Below, piece after piece: positions 22,026-30,117 of a stretch of DNA of 32,217 bases. Origin of the DNA: Oscillospiraceae bacterium (GTDB lineage Bacteria; Bacillota; Clostridia; Oscillospirales; Oscillospiraceae); contig JAFQCV010000008.1 in NCBI GenBank assembly GCA_017416325.1, positions 1 through 32,217 on the forward strand, in the 5' to 3' direction. The notes under the pieces were generated by a model that worked only from the letters and a program-made list of their open reading frames with translations, searched no databases and was not told where the DNA came from. A program made the translations under genes and the position numbers. Within the stretch, counting starts at the first letter, position 1. Each line of letters starts with the position of its first letter.

Positions 22026-22721
22026 TCACCTCATACTTAACACACCCACAGTATTAACTGCGGCGTGGATCAGGATCGGACATAGCAAAGAGCCGGAAAG
22101 CCGGTAAGCCGCTGCCAGGCAAATGCCTGCAGGGACATATTGCAGAAAGCATAAAAGCAGGGGAAGCGGGGGGATCACCCCAACATAGTTCATTACATGA
22201 ACAAAACTGAACAACGCTGCAGAAACCACCCAGGCAGCCCAGGGAGCGCGGTCATAAATTCCCCGAAAAAGCACTCCGCGGAAGAGACATTCCTCCGTTA
22301 TGGGGACAAAAATAACCGTACACAGAGCCATTACCGGGAAATTCTCCCGAAGCAAGGCGGCGATAGACTGGTCGTTGATGTTGGAAAAATCCGTAACCAC
22401 AGAGGAAAACAGCTTGCCCAAAATCCGGGAGCAGCCTTGATTTAAGATAAAAAAGAGAACCCCAACTACCAAAATGCGGAGCAGCTGCCTACCGGAAATC
22501 GGGAAAAATCCCTTTAGAAACCGGTGAAAGATCCATAGGACCGCGCCTAAATTGATGCTGAAAAACAGCGCGTTCAGCCATACTGCGGATAGGGGAATTG
22601 GCAATAAGCCATTGGCGACTGAGAGCAGGCCCGGCAGGAAAATGGCTTGAAACAGCAGGTAACGCATGCCATGGGACAGTTCTTTTCTCGTCAGGTAATT
22701 TTGGGTAAAGGTGTTGTTCAT
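22026..22721 (-). CDS. CPBP family intramembrane metalloprotease
   Basis: A 231-residue membrane protein with about six to eight hydrophobic segments. The CPBP (Abi, Rce1-like) motifs are present: ITEECLFRGVLFRG around residue 143 with the paired glutamates and arginine, SFVHVMNYVG around 172 with the first histidine, and CPILIHAAVNTVGV near the end with the second. These residues form the glutamate-based metal site of the family. Bacterial members act in peptide maturation, protection from bacteriocins, or unknown roles; the substrate cannot be told here. It is set tightly between mutS (21 bases) and mutL (4 bases), so it is co-transcribed with mismatch repair genes without an obvious functional link. 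Confidence 0.9.
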   Translation of the reverse strand: MNNTFTQNYLTRKELSHGMRYLLFQAIFLPGLLSVANGLLPIPLSAVWLNALFFSINLGAVLWIFHRFLKGFFPISGRQLLRILVVGVLFFILNQGCSRILGKLFSSVVTDFSNINDQSIAALLRENFPVMALCTVIFVPITEECLFRGVLFRGIYDRAPWAAWVVSAALFSFVHVMNYVGVIPPLPLLLCFLQYVPAGICLAAAYRLSGSLLCPILIHAAVNTVGVLSMR

Positions 22722-22742
22722 CGTCTTGTTCCTAAGTGGGTC

Positions 22743-25358
22743 TTATAGGGAATCTCCCAGCATCATTTTCAGCTTATACAGCTCATTCATGGCTTCAATG
22801 GGCGTCAGAGTTTCCACATGGATAGCCGCCAAAGCCTGGCAGACCTGCTGGGAGCTGAGATCCAGCATGCTGATCTGGTCGGATGGCTGGGCAGCTGCCA
22901 CGGCAGGACGGGCAGTAGCGCCCTCAGCTTCCAGTTCAGCCAGGATCTCCCGGGCGCGGCTTACCACAGTGCCCGGAAGACCTGCCAGCTTGGCCACTTC
23001 AATGCCGTAGCTGTCATCGGTAGCGCCGGGAACGATCTTTCGCAGGAAGATCATTTGATCCGCGCGCTTTTTCACAGCAATGTTGTAGTTTTTGACATTG
23101 GGAAGCTTGTCCTCCATGGTGGAAAGCTCATGATAGTGGGTGGCAAACAAGGTCTTAGCGCCCAGCTTTTTGGGGTTCGCGGCATACTCTAAGACAGCCC
23201 GGGCAATGGCCATGCCGTCGTAGGTAGAAGTGCCCCGGCCGATCTCGTCCAAAATCAGCAGGCTTTTTGCGGTGGCGTGCTTCAAAATGGTGGAGACCTC
23301 CGACATTTCCACCATAAAGGTGGACTGACCCGAGGCCAAATCGTCGCTGGCGCCGATGCGGGTAAAGACCCGGTCCACGATGCCCAGCCGGGCGCTGCGG
23401 GCAGGTACAAAAGAGCCGATCTGCGCCATCAGCACGATCAGCGCTACCTGCCGCATATAGGTGGATTTGCCCGCCATATTCGGGCCGGTGATAATGGCGA
23501 CCTGATTGCTGCCGTTATCCAGCCGGGTGTCGTTGGGGACAAACAGGGTGTCTTTCAGAACCACTTCCACCACAGGATGGCGTCCGTCGGTAATGGAGAT
23601 CTCATTGTCCAAAGTGATTTCCGGACGGCAGTAATCCCGCTGTACGGCAACGGCCGCCAAAGAGCACAGGGTATCCACAGCGGCCACGGCGGCAGCGGTG
23701 AGCTGTACCCGTGCGGCCTGGTTTGCCAGGAACTCCCGCAGCTGGGTAAAGATCTGATATTCCAAAGCTGTCAGCCGATCCCGGGCGCCCAGGACCTGGT
23801 CTTCCAGCTCTTTTAGCTCGGGGGTGATGTAACGCTCGCAGTTGGCAAGAGTCTGCTTGCGGATGTAGTGCATGGGAACCTGATCCGTAAAGGACTTGGA
23901 AACTTCAATGTAATAGCCAAAGACCCGGTTGTAGCTGACCTTCAGAGTGCGGATGCCGGTTTTTTCCTTTTCAGCAGTCTCGATGGCAGCCAGCGTTCCT
24001 TTGCCGCCGTTCATAATATCCCGCAGCCGGTCGGCTTCGGCATTGGCACCAACGCGGATGATGCCGCCCTCTCGAACCGTCAGGGGAGGATCGTCCACAA
24101 TGGTGCTTTCGATCCTGTCCGCGCAGTCTGTCAGGGGGTCAATGGTTTCCTGAAGCTTTTGAAGCAATGGCGCGTCGATTTCCCCCAGCAGCCCCTTGAT
24201 CTCCGGTAAAGCCCGGATACCCCGGGCAAAGCCTAACAGATCCCGGCAGTTAACGCTGCCGGTGACGATCCGGGTCTGTACCCGCTCCAGATCGGTAATA
24301 TCCTTAAGGGCTTCGATCAGCTCGCTGCGGCGGATGGTGTCATTCACCAGCTTTTCCACAGCGGTCTGCCTGTGGGTGATCTCCAGAGGGTCTAATAGCG
24401 GTTTTTCCAGCCAGGACCGGAGCATACGGCCACCCATGGCGGTGCAGGTCTTGTCCAGTACCCACAGGAGTGAACCTTTTTTGTCCTTGCTGCGCATGGT
24501 TTCCACCAGCTCCAGATTCCTCCGGGCATCCAGATCCAGCTCCATAAATTTTCCGCTGGTATAGTATTCCAGAGTCCGGATATGGGCAAGATCGTTCTTT
24601 TGTAATGTTAAAAGGGTTTGCAGCAAAGTACCGCTGGCAACGGTAGCAGCGGGAAGATTTCCCATGCCCATTTCTGCCAAAGGCATACTAAAGTGGCTTT
24701 CCAGCAGGTTTTGCGCCTGCTCTTCGGTAAGCTGTACCTGCCGGCCATCACTGATGCAGCATTTCAGCCGCAGAGTCAAGGTGTCGTCCAATTCCTGACA
24801 GTGTACGCCCTCACCGAAACGGATCACCTCCGTGGGGGCAAAGCGACCCAGCTCGGAGGCGGTAGCGGAAGCGTCCGGGCAGGTGGTGGCATAAAAAGCG
24901 CCGGTGGAAACATCACAGAAGGCAAGACCGTACTGCCCCTCCTGCCCATAAATACAGGCAAAATAATTGTTTTTCCGTTCTTCCAGCATGCAGCTTTCCG
25001 TGACAGTGCCGGGGGTGACGATCCGGGTGATATCCCGTTCTACCAAGCCTTTGGTGGTGGCAGGGTCCTGCATCTGCTCGCAGATAGCCACCCGGTAGCC
25101 TTTTTGCACCAGCCGGGCAATGTAGGCGTCAACACTGTGATAGGGGACACCGCACATGGGGGTCTGTTCTTCCTTTGGCTTACCCCGGTCCCGGGTGGTC
25201 AGGGTCAGATCCAGCTCCCGGGAAGCGATCCGGGCATCCTCGTCGAACATTTCGTAGAAATCGCCCAAGCGGAAAAACAGGATACAGTCCTGATTGCGTT
25301 CTTTAATTTCATGATACTGCCGCTGCATGGGGGTCAGTTCGTTGGCGGATTTTGCCAT
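22743..25358 (-). CDS. mutS: DNA mismatch repair protein MutS
   Basis: An 871-residue MutS1 that recognises mismatches and recruits MutL. The N terminus has LTPMQRQYHEIKERNQDCILFFRLGDFYEMF, with the F-Y-E mismatch-binding wedge. The connector, lever and clamp domains follow. The ATPase near residue 625 has GPNMAGKSTYMRQVALIVLMAQIGSFVPA (Walker A), then DLASGQSTFMVEMSEVSTIL, LLILDEIGRGTSTYDGMAIA (Walker B and signature) and ATHYHEL. The C-terminal tail ends in a short helical segment, SMLDLSSQQV...IEAMNELYKLKMML, the tetramer and clamp-interaction region. It follows miaB by 37 bases. Confidence 0.97.
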   Translation of the reverse strand: MAKSANELTPMQRQYHEIKERNQDCILFFRLGDFYEMFDEDARIASRELDLTLTTRDRGKPKEEQTPMCGVPYHSVDAYIARLVQKGYRVAICEQMQDPATTKGLVERDITRIVTPGTVTESCMLEERKNNYFACIYGQEGQYGLAFCDVSTGAFYATTCPDASATASELGRFAPTEVIRFGEGVHCQELDDTLTLRLKCCISDGRQVQLTEEQAQNLLESHFSMPLAEMGMGNLPAATVASGTLLQTLLTLQKNDLAHIRTLEYYTSGKFMELDLDARRNLELVETMRSKDKKGSLLWVLDKTCTAMGGRMLRSWLEKPLLDPLEITHRQTAVEKLVNDTIRRSELIEALKDITDLERVQTRIVTGSVNCRDLLGFARGIRALPEIKGLLGEIDAPLLQKLQETIDPLTDCADRIESTIVDDPPLTVREGGIIRVGANAEADRLRDIMNGGKGTLAAIETAEKEKTGIRTLKVSYNRVFGYYIEVSKSFTDQVPMHYIRKQTLANCERYITPELKELEDQVLGARDRLTALEYQIFTQLREFLANQAARVQLTAAAVAAVDTLCSLAAVAVQRDYCRPEITLDNEISITDGRHPVVEVVLKDTLFVPNDTRLDNGSNQVAIITGPNMAGKSTYMRQVALIVLMAQIGSFVPARSARLGIVDRVFTRIGASDDLASGQSTFMVEMSEVSTILKHATAKSLLILDEIGRGTSTYDGMAIARAVLEYAANPKKLGAKTLFATHYHELSTMEDKLPNVKNYNIAVKKRADQMIFLRKIVPGATDDSYGIEVAKLAGLPGTVVSRAREILAELEAEGATARPAVAAAQPSDQISMLDLSSQQVCQALAAIHVETLTPIEAMNELYKLKMMLGDSL

Positions 25359-25395
25359 GGCAGATACCTCTTTCTATTTGAAATAAGAGAATTGC

Positions 25396-26802
25396 TCAGT
25401 TTTCCAATGTGCCTGTGAGGCTCCAGGTGGTTGCGCCGGTGATGCGGATGTTTTGGAAAGAGCCGATGAGCCCGGGATCTCCTTCAAAACGCACCAGCCG
25501 TCCACCCTCTGTCCGGGCGGTGAGCAAGTCTTTGTCTGTGCCGTCTACCAGACAGCGGAAGACTTTGCCGATATAGCCTTCGTGGATTCTCTCCGAGATT
25601 TGGTTCTGAACAGCGCAAAGCCGGTCAAAGCGGCGGTTCTTTTCTTCCTTGGGGGTAGGGTCTTCCATCCTGGCGGCAGGTGTGCCCACCCGGGGAGAGA
25701 AAATAAAGGTAAACAGGGCATCGTAATGCACCGCTTCGATCAGGGAGATGGTTTCCTCAAATTCCTCCTCTGTTTCTCCGGGAAAGCCGACGATGACATC
25801 CGAGGTCAGCACCAGATCCGGCATAACCGATTTGGCATAGCGTACCTTCTCCAAATAAGTTTCTCTGTCATAATGGCGGTTCATGGCTTTTAAGACCCGG
25901 GAAGAGCCGGACTGGAAGGGAAGATGCAGCTGCTTGGCGATCTTCGGGTGCTTTGCCATGGTATCAAAAAGCTTTTTCGATGCATCCCGGGGATGACTGG
26001 TCATAAAACGAATGAGAAAATCCCCTTCTATGGACGCGATTTGCGCCAAAAGATCAGAAAAGTCCACATTTTCGTCCAGATCCTTGCCGTAGGAGTTCAC
26101 ATTTTGTCCTAACAGAGTGATTTCCTTACAGCCGTTTTCGACAAGTGAGCGGCACTCTGCCAAAATATCCGCCATTTTGCGGCTGCGCTCCCGGCCACGG
26201 ACGTAGGGGACGATACAGTAGGTGCAGAAATTGTTGCAGCCATACATAATGGATACCCAGGCTTTTAACCGGGAGTCCCGCACCTGGGGGATACCCTCGG
26301 CAATGGAGCCGGGTTCGTCTTCAATGTAAAATTGGCGCTTCTTCCGGGTCAGTACATTCCACAGGATCTCCGGGAACTGCCAAAGATGATGGGTGGAGAA
26401 AACGCCGTCCACATAGGGAAAGCTTTTGTAAACCCGATCGGAGACCTTGGTTTCGCCGGCCATACAGCCGCACAGGAAGATCTTTTGCCGGCTGTGGCGG
26501 CGCTTGGTGTGGGTCAGCGCGCCTAAGTTGCCGAAAACCCGCTGCTCCGCATGCTCTCGAATGGCGCAGGTGTTGAGGATCACCACATCCGCGCCCTCAG
26601 CCTCCCGGACGATGGCGTAGCCTGCCTGGGTCAGATAGCCCCGAAGCTTTTCAGAATCCGCTTCGTTTTGCTGACAGCCGTAGGTCTCTACATAGGCGGT
26701 GGGGGTAATATTTTGTTCGTACCAGAAACCGCGGATCTGATCGCAGAAAGCAAACTGCGCCGCCAGCTGGTCCGGGGTAATAACCGTTGTTTTGCTACTC
26801 AT
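25396..26802 (-). CDS. miaB: tRNA-2-methylthio-N6-dimethylallyladenosine synthase MiaB
   Basis: A 468-residue radical SAM methylthiotransferase that converts i6A37 to ms2i6A37. The N-terminal UPF0004 domain has three cysteines for the auxiliary cluster (VETYGCQQNEADSE, ILNTCAIREHAEQRV, LCGCMAG). The radical SAM motif is CNNFCTYCIVPYVRGRERSR. A TRAM domain closes the protein (GYIGKVFRCLVDG...GRLVRFEG). The start at 26802 has GGAGG a few bases upstream; a longer reading of 38 extra residues has no support. It heads the minus-strand repair and tRNA-modification block and uses the product of miaA. Confidence 0.96.
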   Translation of the reverse strand: MSSKTTVITPDQLAAQFAFCDQIRGFWYEQNITPTAYVETYGCQQNEADSEKLRGYLTQAGYAIVREAEGADVVILNTCAIREHAEQRVFGNLGALTHTKRRHSRQKIFLCGCMAGETKVSDRVYKSFPYVDGVFSTHHLWQFPEILWNVLTRKKRQFYIEDEPGSIAEGIPQVRDSRLKAWVSIMYGCNNFCTYCIVPYVRGRERSRKMADILAECRSLVENGCKEITLLGQNVNSYGKDLDENVDFSDLLAQIASIEGDFLIRFMTSHPRDASKKLFDTMAKHPKIAKQLHLPFQSGSSRVLKAMNRHYDRETYLEKVRYAKSVMPDLVLTSDVIVGFPGETEEEFEETISLIEAVHYDALFTFIFSPRVGTPAARMEDPTPKEEKNRRFDRLCAVQNQISERIHEGYIGKVFRCLVDGTDKDLLTARTEGGRLVRFEGDPGLIGSFQNIRITGATTWSLTGTLEN

Positions 26803-26902
26803 GGGAGTGTCCTCCGGGAAATACTTTCTCAATATGAGATCATAGCATTTTTTTTGCCTTTTTGCAAGTGGGAGATGGATGCACCTTGCAAAATGGCGAA
26901 AA

Positions 26903-26944
26903 TGTGACTTTATCACAGATGTGTTTTACCATTTCGGTTATACT
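26903..26944 (+). promoter_or_regulatory. Promoter with a Crp/Fnr-type palindrome upstream of the SDR gene
   Basis: TGTGA-CTTTA-TCACA (26903-26917) is a perfect 15-bp palindrome with the half-site of Crp/Fnr proteins. A -10 TATACT lies at 26939-26944 and no good -35 is present. A start near 26951 puts the palindrome centre at about -41, the class II activator position. The spacer is five bases rather than the six of E. coli CRP. Confidence 0.5.
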
Positions 26945-26975
26945 AAAGCCACAAAGAAACAAGGAGGTAAACAAT

Positions 26976-27722
26976 ATGAGATTACACAATAAAGTTGCGG
27001 TCATTACCGGCGGTAGCCGTGGCATCGGACTTGCCACAGCAAGAGCATTTTTAAGAGAGGGCGCTACCGTTGTGATCGCGGCCAGTACCCAGGAATCTGC
27101 CGAAAAGGCAGTTGCAAAACTGAAAGCCGAATTTCCCCAGTCTTCCGTTGGCGGGATCAGCCCCAACCTTGCCTCTTTGGAAGAGGTAAGAGAAGCATTC
27201 CGGTATGTCCGGGAGAATTTCGGCTGTGTAGATATCTTGGTAAATAACGCCGGGGTTTCGGAAAGCACACCCTTTACGGAATACACTGAGGAAGCTTTCG
27301 ATAAAGTAATGGATCTGAATGTAAAAGGTGTGTTCAATGCCACCAAGGCGGCTGTGGAGTGTATGATCCGCAAGGGCAGCGGCGTCATCCTCAGTACGTC
27401 TTCTATGGTCAGTATCTACGGACAACCCAGCGGATTGGCTTATCCGGCTTCCAAATTTGCGGTGAACGGACTGACCTTATCCCTGGCAAGAGAGCTTGGT
27501 CCCAAGGGAATTCGGGTCAATGCGGTAGCCCCGGGAATCACGGAAACGGATATGATGCGGGCAGTTCCCAAGGAGGTTATCGAGCCTATGGTTAAGCAGA
27601 TCCCTTTGCGCCGGCTGGGACAGCCGGAGGACATTGCCAATGCCTTCGTGTTCCTGGCATCTGACGAAGCATCCTATATCACCGGCGTAGTGTTGAGTGT
27701 AGACGGCATGGCAAGAAGTTAA
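26976..27722 (+). CDS. SDR family oxidoreductase (FabG-like)
   Basis: A 248-residue short-chain dehydrogenase. The Rossmann nucleotide motif is TGGSRGIG (residues 11-18), the NNAG motif lies at 90-93, and the catalytic set is S142/S143, Y156 and K160 (YPASK). The C terminus ends in SYITGVVLSVDGMARS, as in FabG-like enzymes. R15 next to the glycine motif suggests NADP(H). It is not inside a fatty acid gene cluster, so I do not call it FabG; 3-oxoacyl reductase or another keto reductase are equally possible. The ATG at 26976 is behind AAGGAGG; the longer opening at 26862 is not supported. thioredoxin follows 73 bases later. Confidence 0.88.
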   Translation: MRLHNKVAVITGGSRGIGLATARAFLREGATVVIAASTQESAEKAVAKLKAEFPQSSVGGISPNLASLEEVREAFRYVRENFGCVDILVNNAGVSESTPFTEYTEEAFDKVMDLNVKGVFNATKAAVECMIRKGSGVILSTSSMVSIYGQPSGLAYPASKFAVNGLTLSLARELGPKGIRVNAVAPGITETDMMRAVPKEVIEPMVKQIPLRRLGQPEDIANAFVFLASDEASYITGVVLSVDGMARS

Positions 27723-27771
27723 GTAACAAAGTTACAGAAATAATCCAAAATACATGGTATCCTATGGATAC
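27723..27771 (+). promoter_or_regulatory. Two palindromes in front of trxA
   Basis: GTAAC-AAA-GTTAC (27723-27735) starts within the SDR stop codon region, and GTATCC-TAT-GGATAC (27757-27771) lies 24 bases before the trxA start. TTACAG and TATCCT could be promoter hexamers but the spacing is 20 bases, so the promoter is uncertain. These may be regulator sites for a separate trxA transcript. Confidence 0.35.
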
Positions 27772-27795
27772 AAAACAAACAAGGAGGAACAGAAA

Positions 27796-28104
27796 ATGTC
27801 TGCTATTAAAATTAACGAATCCAACTTCCGTGAAGAAGTGTTGCAATCGGAAAAGCCTGTTTTACTGGACTTTTGGGCATCCTGGTGCGGCCCTTGCCGT
27901 ATGGTGCTTCCCATTGTGGAAGAGATCGCCGAAGAAAACCCGGACATCAAGGTGGGCAAAGTCAATGTAGACGAGGAGCAGGAACTGGCCGCCCAGTTTC
28001 AGGTTTACAGTATCCCCAGCCTGTTCGTCATGAAAAACGGGAGAATCGTGAACCAAAGCGTCGGCGCAAAATCCAAAGAAGAGATTCTTGGGATGCTCAA
28101 GTAA
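27796..28104 (+). CDS. trxA: Thioredoxin
   Basis: A 102-residue single-domain thioredoxin that reduces protein disulfides in the cytosol. The active site is WASWCGPCRM with C31 and C34, and the cis-proline is P74 in YSIPSLFVMKNG. The fold pattern (VLLDFWA, KVGKVNVDE, the final helix SKEEILGML) is complete and of standard length. The start is fixed by AAGGAGG before the ATG at 27796. It follows the SDR gene in the same direction and may share its transcript. A GC-rich hairpin lies just after the stop. Confidence 0.96.
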   Translation: MSAIKINESNFREEVLQSEKPVLLDFWASWCGPCRMVLPIVEEIAEENPDIKVGKVNVDEEQELAAQFQVYSIPSLFVMKNGRIVNQSVGAKSKEEILGMLK

Positions 28105-28113
28105 GCAAGACAA

Positions 28114-28135
28114 CCCCTCCGGCTTGCCGGAGGGG
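28114..28135 (+). terminator. Hairpin after trxA
   Basis: CCCCTCCGGC-TT-GCCGGAGGGG is a perfect 10-bp GC stem ten bases past the stop. It has no following T-run, so it may stabilise the 3' end rather than terminate on its own. Confidence 0.55.
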
Positions 28136-28167
28136 GCGTCTCAGAGTGTCAAAGATAGCCGCCAGCC

Positions 28168-28290
28168 GTCAAAATGCAAACAATGAAATCGGCACCGCAT
28201 CTAAGCCTTCCCCCTGGGGGGAAGGTGGCAAAAATCTTTGATTTTTGACGGATGAGGGGTAAAATAGCTTGCTGCGCAAGGCATTTTGAC
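28168..28290. repeat. Palindromic element, third copy, framed by inverted 10-mers
   Basis: CTTCCCCC/GGGGGAAG hairpin, GGTGGC, then AAAAATC-TTT-GATTTTT, then TGACGGATGAGGGGT, the same order as at 16439 and 20922. The unit is framed by GTCAAAATGC (28168-28177) and its complement GCATTTTGAC (28281-28290), which could be the outer arms of a larger element. No gene is present in this interval between trxA and the Crp/Fnr gene. Confidence 0.65.
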
Positions 28291-28297
28291 TTACTGC

Positions 28298-28345
28298 ACA
28301 ACTTGAACCTTACCGTATCCGCATACGCCTACAGGTTCAAGTTGT
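28298..28345 (-). terminator. Double hairpin between trxA and the Crp/Fnr gene
   Basis: ACAACTTGAACC and GGTTCAAGTTGT form a 12-bp outer stem, and CGTAT-CCGC-ATACG sits inside. It lies about 40 bases past the stop of the Crp/Fnr gene. A clean T-run is lacking on the minus strand and short on the plus strand, so its use as a terminator is likely but not certain. Confidence 0.5.
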
Positions 28346-28382
28346 TTGTCTTGGCGTCTTTCCGTAGAGGAGTATCCATATA

Positions 28383-29048
28383 TCAGGTGCGCAGCAGGTG
28401 GAACTGAGAGCCCTTGAAATCCAAAAGACCTGCTTTTTTCAGCTTGCTCAGCTCTGCGGACATGGCGCTGCGCTCCACGCCTAAATAGTCAGCCAAAGCC
28501 TGACGGTCAAAGGGGATGGTAAATTCCGGACTGCCGGTTGCTTTGGCCTGCTCTAAAAGGTATGCCATCAGCTTTTCTTTGGTGGTCTTCTGGGACATAA
28601 ACCGGATCTTGTCGTTGAGATTCAGATTTTTCTGCGCCACCACCCTCAGCATGTTTTTCACCAGCTGATTGTGAAACAGACAAGCGGAGGAACAGACGGT
28701 GAGCATCTTTTGGCAGGATAGGATCAAAAGCTTACAATCCCGGACAGCATAGCCGCTGACAGGCATGGTGTCGATTTCTGCGCAGGCAAAGGCTTCGGCA
28801 AACAGCTCCCCTTTGACCGCGTGGGCCAGGATGCTGCGGTTGCCGTAGAAATCCTCTTGCACCACCTGCACACTGCCCTCCAGCACAACGCCGATAAATC
28901 CGGCAGCATCCCCCTCCAAAAACACCGGGTCTCCCTTGGAAATACGGACAGTAGTTGCCCCCAGACAATGGAGCATAGGTGCCAGATCTTCCGGGGTGAT
29001 CCCGGCAAACAGGGGAGTAGCCAGTAATAAGTCAAAATATTCTCTCAT
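28383..29048 (-). CDS. Crp/Fnr family transcriptional regulator
   Basis: A 221-residue regulator. Residues 12-118 form the cyclic-nucleotide-binding-like sensor domain (LFAGITPEDLAPML, GDAAGFIGVVLEGSVQVVQED). Then come the dimer helix and a winged helix at 155-220, with DRQALADYLGVERSAMSAELSKLKKAGLLDF as recognition region. There is no N-terminal four-cysteine cluster as in FNR; five scattered cysteines (C89, C105, C112, C119, C123) could still sense redox or NO. The start at 29048 is set by AAAGGAG. It is divergent from a cysteine-rich protein and a 4Fe-4S protein, an arrangement reminiscent of HcpR-type nitrosative stress regulators, though no hcp gene is in view. A palindrome in the shared promoter region suggests self-control. 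Confidence 0.88.
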   Translation of the reverse strand: MREYFDLLLATPLFAGITPEDLAPMLHCLGATTVRISKGDPVFLEGDAAGFIGVVLEGSVQVVQEDFYGNRSILAHAVKGELFAEAFACAEIDTMPVSGYAVRDCKLLILSCQKMLTVCSSACLFHNQLVKNMLRVVAQKNLNLNDKIRFMSQKTTKEKLMAYLLEQAKATGSPEFTIPFDRQALADYLGVERSAMSAELSKLKKAGLLDFKGSQFHLLRT

Positions 29049-29060
29049 AAAGGCTCCTTT

Positions 29061-29119
29061 GTTGGAAATCCAACATACTTTTTTTCTGTCAGTATAGTAA
29101 AATACACTTAGAAAGTCAA
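29061..29119. promoter_or_regulatory. Divergent promoter region with GTTGGAAATCCAAC palindrome
   Basis: For the regulator (minus strand): TTGACT (29114-29119), 17-base spacer, TATACT (29091-29096). For the iron-sulfur genes (plus strand): a -10 TATAGT at 29093-29098 without a good -35. The perfect 14-bp palindrome GTTGGAAATCCAAC (29061-29074) would sit about +16 for the regulator, a repressing place, and about -38 for the divergent genes, near an activating place. Confidence 0.55.
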
Positions 29120-29133
29120 GAGGAGGGATGTAT

Positions 29134-29391
29134 ATGATTATGGAAGGCTGCCAGGCGAGACCGAAAACGCCTACGATCATTGAAAAGGTATGTCCCCAAT
29201 GCGGACATGAGATCGAACTGTTTTCCATCGACACCCAAATGCCCTGTGAGCATTGCGGCTTTGTGGCCTATAACGATACCTTAAGCTGTGTCCAGTGGTG
29301 TCAATATGCCCGTAAATGTGTGGGCGATGAGATGTACGAGCAAATGATGGCTGTGCTGGCAAAGCAGAAGGAAAGGGAGGAGACCGCATGA
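29134..29391 (+). CDS. Small cysteine-rich zinc-ribbon-like protein
   Basis: An 85-residue cytosolic protein with two CxxC pairs (C20-PQ-C23 and C38-EH-C41), the layout of a zinc ribbon or rubredoxin-like knuckle, and then C52, C56 and C62 in SCVQWCQYARKCVGDEMYEQMM. It is a conserved companion of the following 4Fe-4S gene in Clostridia as far as I recall, but its activity is unknown to me. The start at 29134 is chosen over 29128 because the AGGAGG at 29121-29126 would otherwise be only one base from the ATG. It overlaps the next gene by four bases (ATGA) and is divergent from the Crp/Fnr regulator. Confidence 0.7.
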   Translation: MIMEGCQARPKTPTIIEKVCPQCGHEIELFSIDTQMPCEHCGFVAYNDTLSCVQWCQYARKCVGDEMYEQMMAVLAKQKEREETA

Positions 29392-30086
29392 TCCGGCGAA
29401 TTATCGAGATCGACGAAGAAAAGTGCAACGGCTGCGGTGCTTGCGCCGCGGCTTGCCATGAAGGCGCTATCGGCATGGTAGAGGGAAAGGCGAAGCTTCT
29501 CCGGGACGATTACTGTGACGGTTTGGGCGACTGCCTGCCCAAGTGTCCTACCGGGGCGATTTCTTTTGTGCAGCGGGAGGCGGCTGCCTATGACGAGGCG
29601 GCGGTTTTGGCTGCGAAAGGGAAGCACAGCTGCCCCTCCGGCGGCTGTCCCGGTTCGATGGCAAAAACGCTGGAACGGAAACGGGAGAATCAGCCCTCTG
29701 TTCGGCAGGAATCCCAGCTGCGTCAATGGCCGGTGCAGATCAAGCTGGTGCCTATGCAGGCACCGTGGTTTAATGGTGCCGATTTGCTGATTGCAGCAGA
29801 CTGCACAGCTTACGCCTATGCCAACTTCCACCAGGATTTCATCAAAGACCATGTTACCCTTGTGGGTTGCCCTAAGCTGGATGCCATAGATTATTCCATG
29901 AAGTTGTTCCGGATTTTGGAGAATAATGATATTCGCTCCGTAACCGTGGCGCGGATGGAAGTGCCCTGCTGCGGCGGCATTGAGTATGCGGTTAAAAAGG
30001 CTGTAGAGGACAGTGGTAAGCAGATCCCCTGGAATGTGGTGGTCATTTCCACCGACGGACAGGTGATATCTGACAGCCGGTATTGA
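29388..30086 (+). CDS. 4Fe-4S ferredoxin-type protein
   Basis: A 232-residue protein. The first cluster motif is complete (C13-x2-C16-x2-C19-x3-C23), while the second is a variant (C43-x5-C49-x3-C53-P) with one cysteine fewer than a standard ferredoxin, so one cluster is certain and the second is doubtful. Residues 80-90 add HSCPSGGCPGS. The C-terminal part (about 120-225) has LLIAADCTAYAYANFHQDF, VGCPKLDAID and MEVPCCGGIEYAV, a conserved cysteine-bearing domain of unknown reaction. An electron-transfer or Fe-S sensing role is likely. It is coupled to the small cysteine-rich gene, and the Crp/Fnr regulator is divergent. The -35 of the next RNA overlaps its stop codon. Confidence 0.82.
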   Translation: MIRRIIEIDEEKCNGCGACAAACHEGAIGMVEGKAKLLRDDYCDGLGDCLPKCPTGAISFVQREAAAYDEAAVLAAKGKHSCPSGGCPGSMAKTLERKRENQPSVRQESQLRQWPVQIKLVPMQAPWFNGADLLIAADCTAYAYANFHQDFIKDHVTLVGCPKLDAIDYSMKLFRILENNDIRSVTVARMEVPCCGGIEYAVKKAVEDSGKQIPWNVVVISTDGQVISDSRY

Positions 30087-30111
30087 CTTTATTTCCTTAA
30101 TATGGTAATAT
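30083..30111 (+). promoter_or_regulatory. Promoter of the candidate structured RNA
   Basis: TTGACT (30083-30088), 17-base spacer, TAATAT (30106-30111). The -35 hexamer spans the stop codon of the 4Fe-4S gene. Initiation is expected near 30118. Confidence 0.75.
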
Positions 30112-30117
30112 TTGTAT

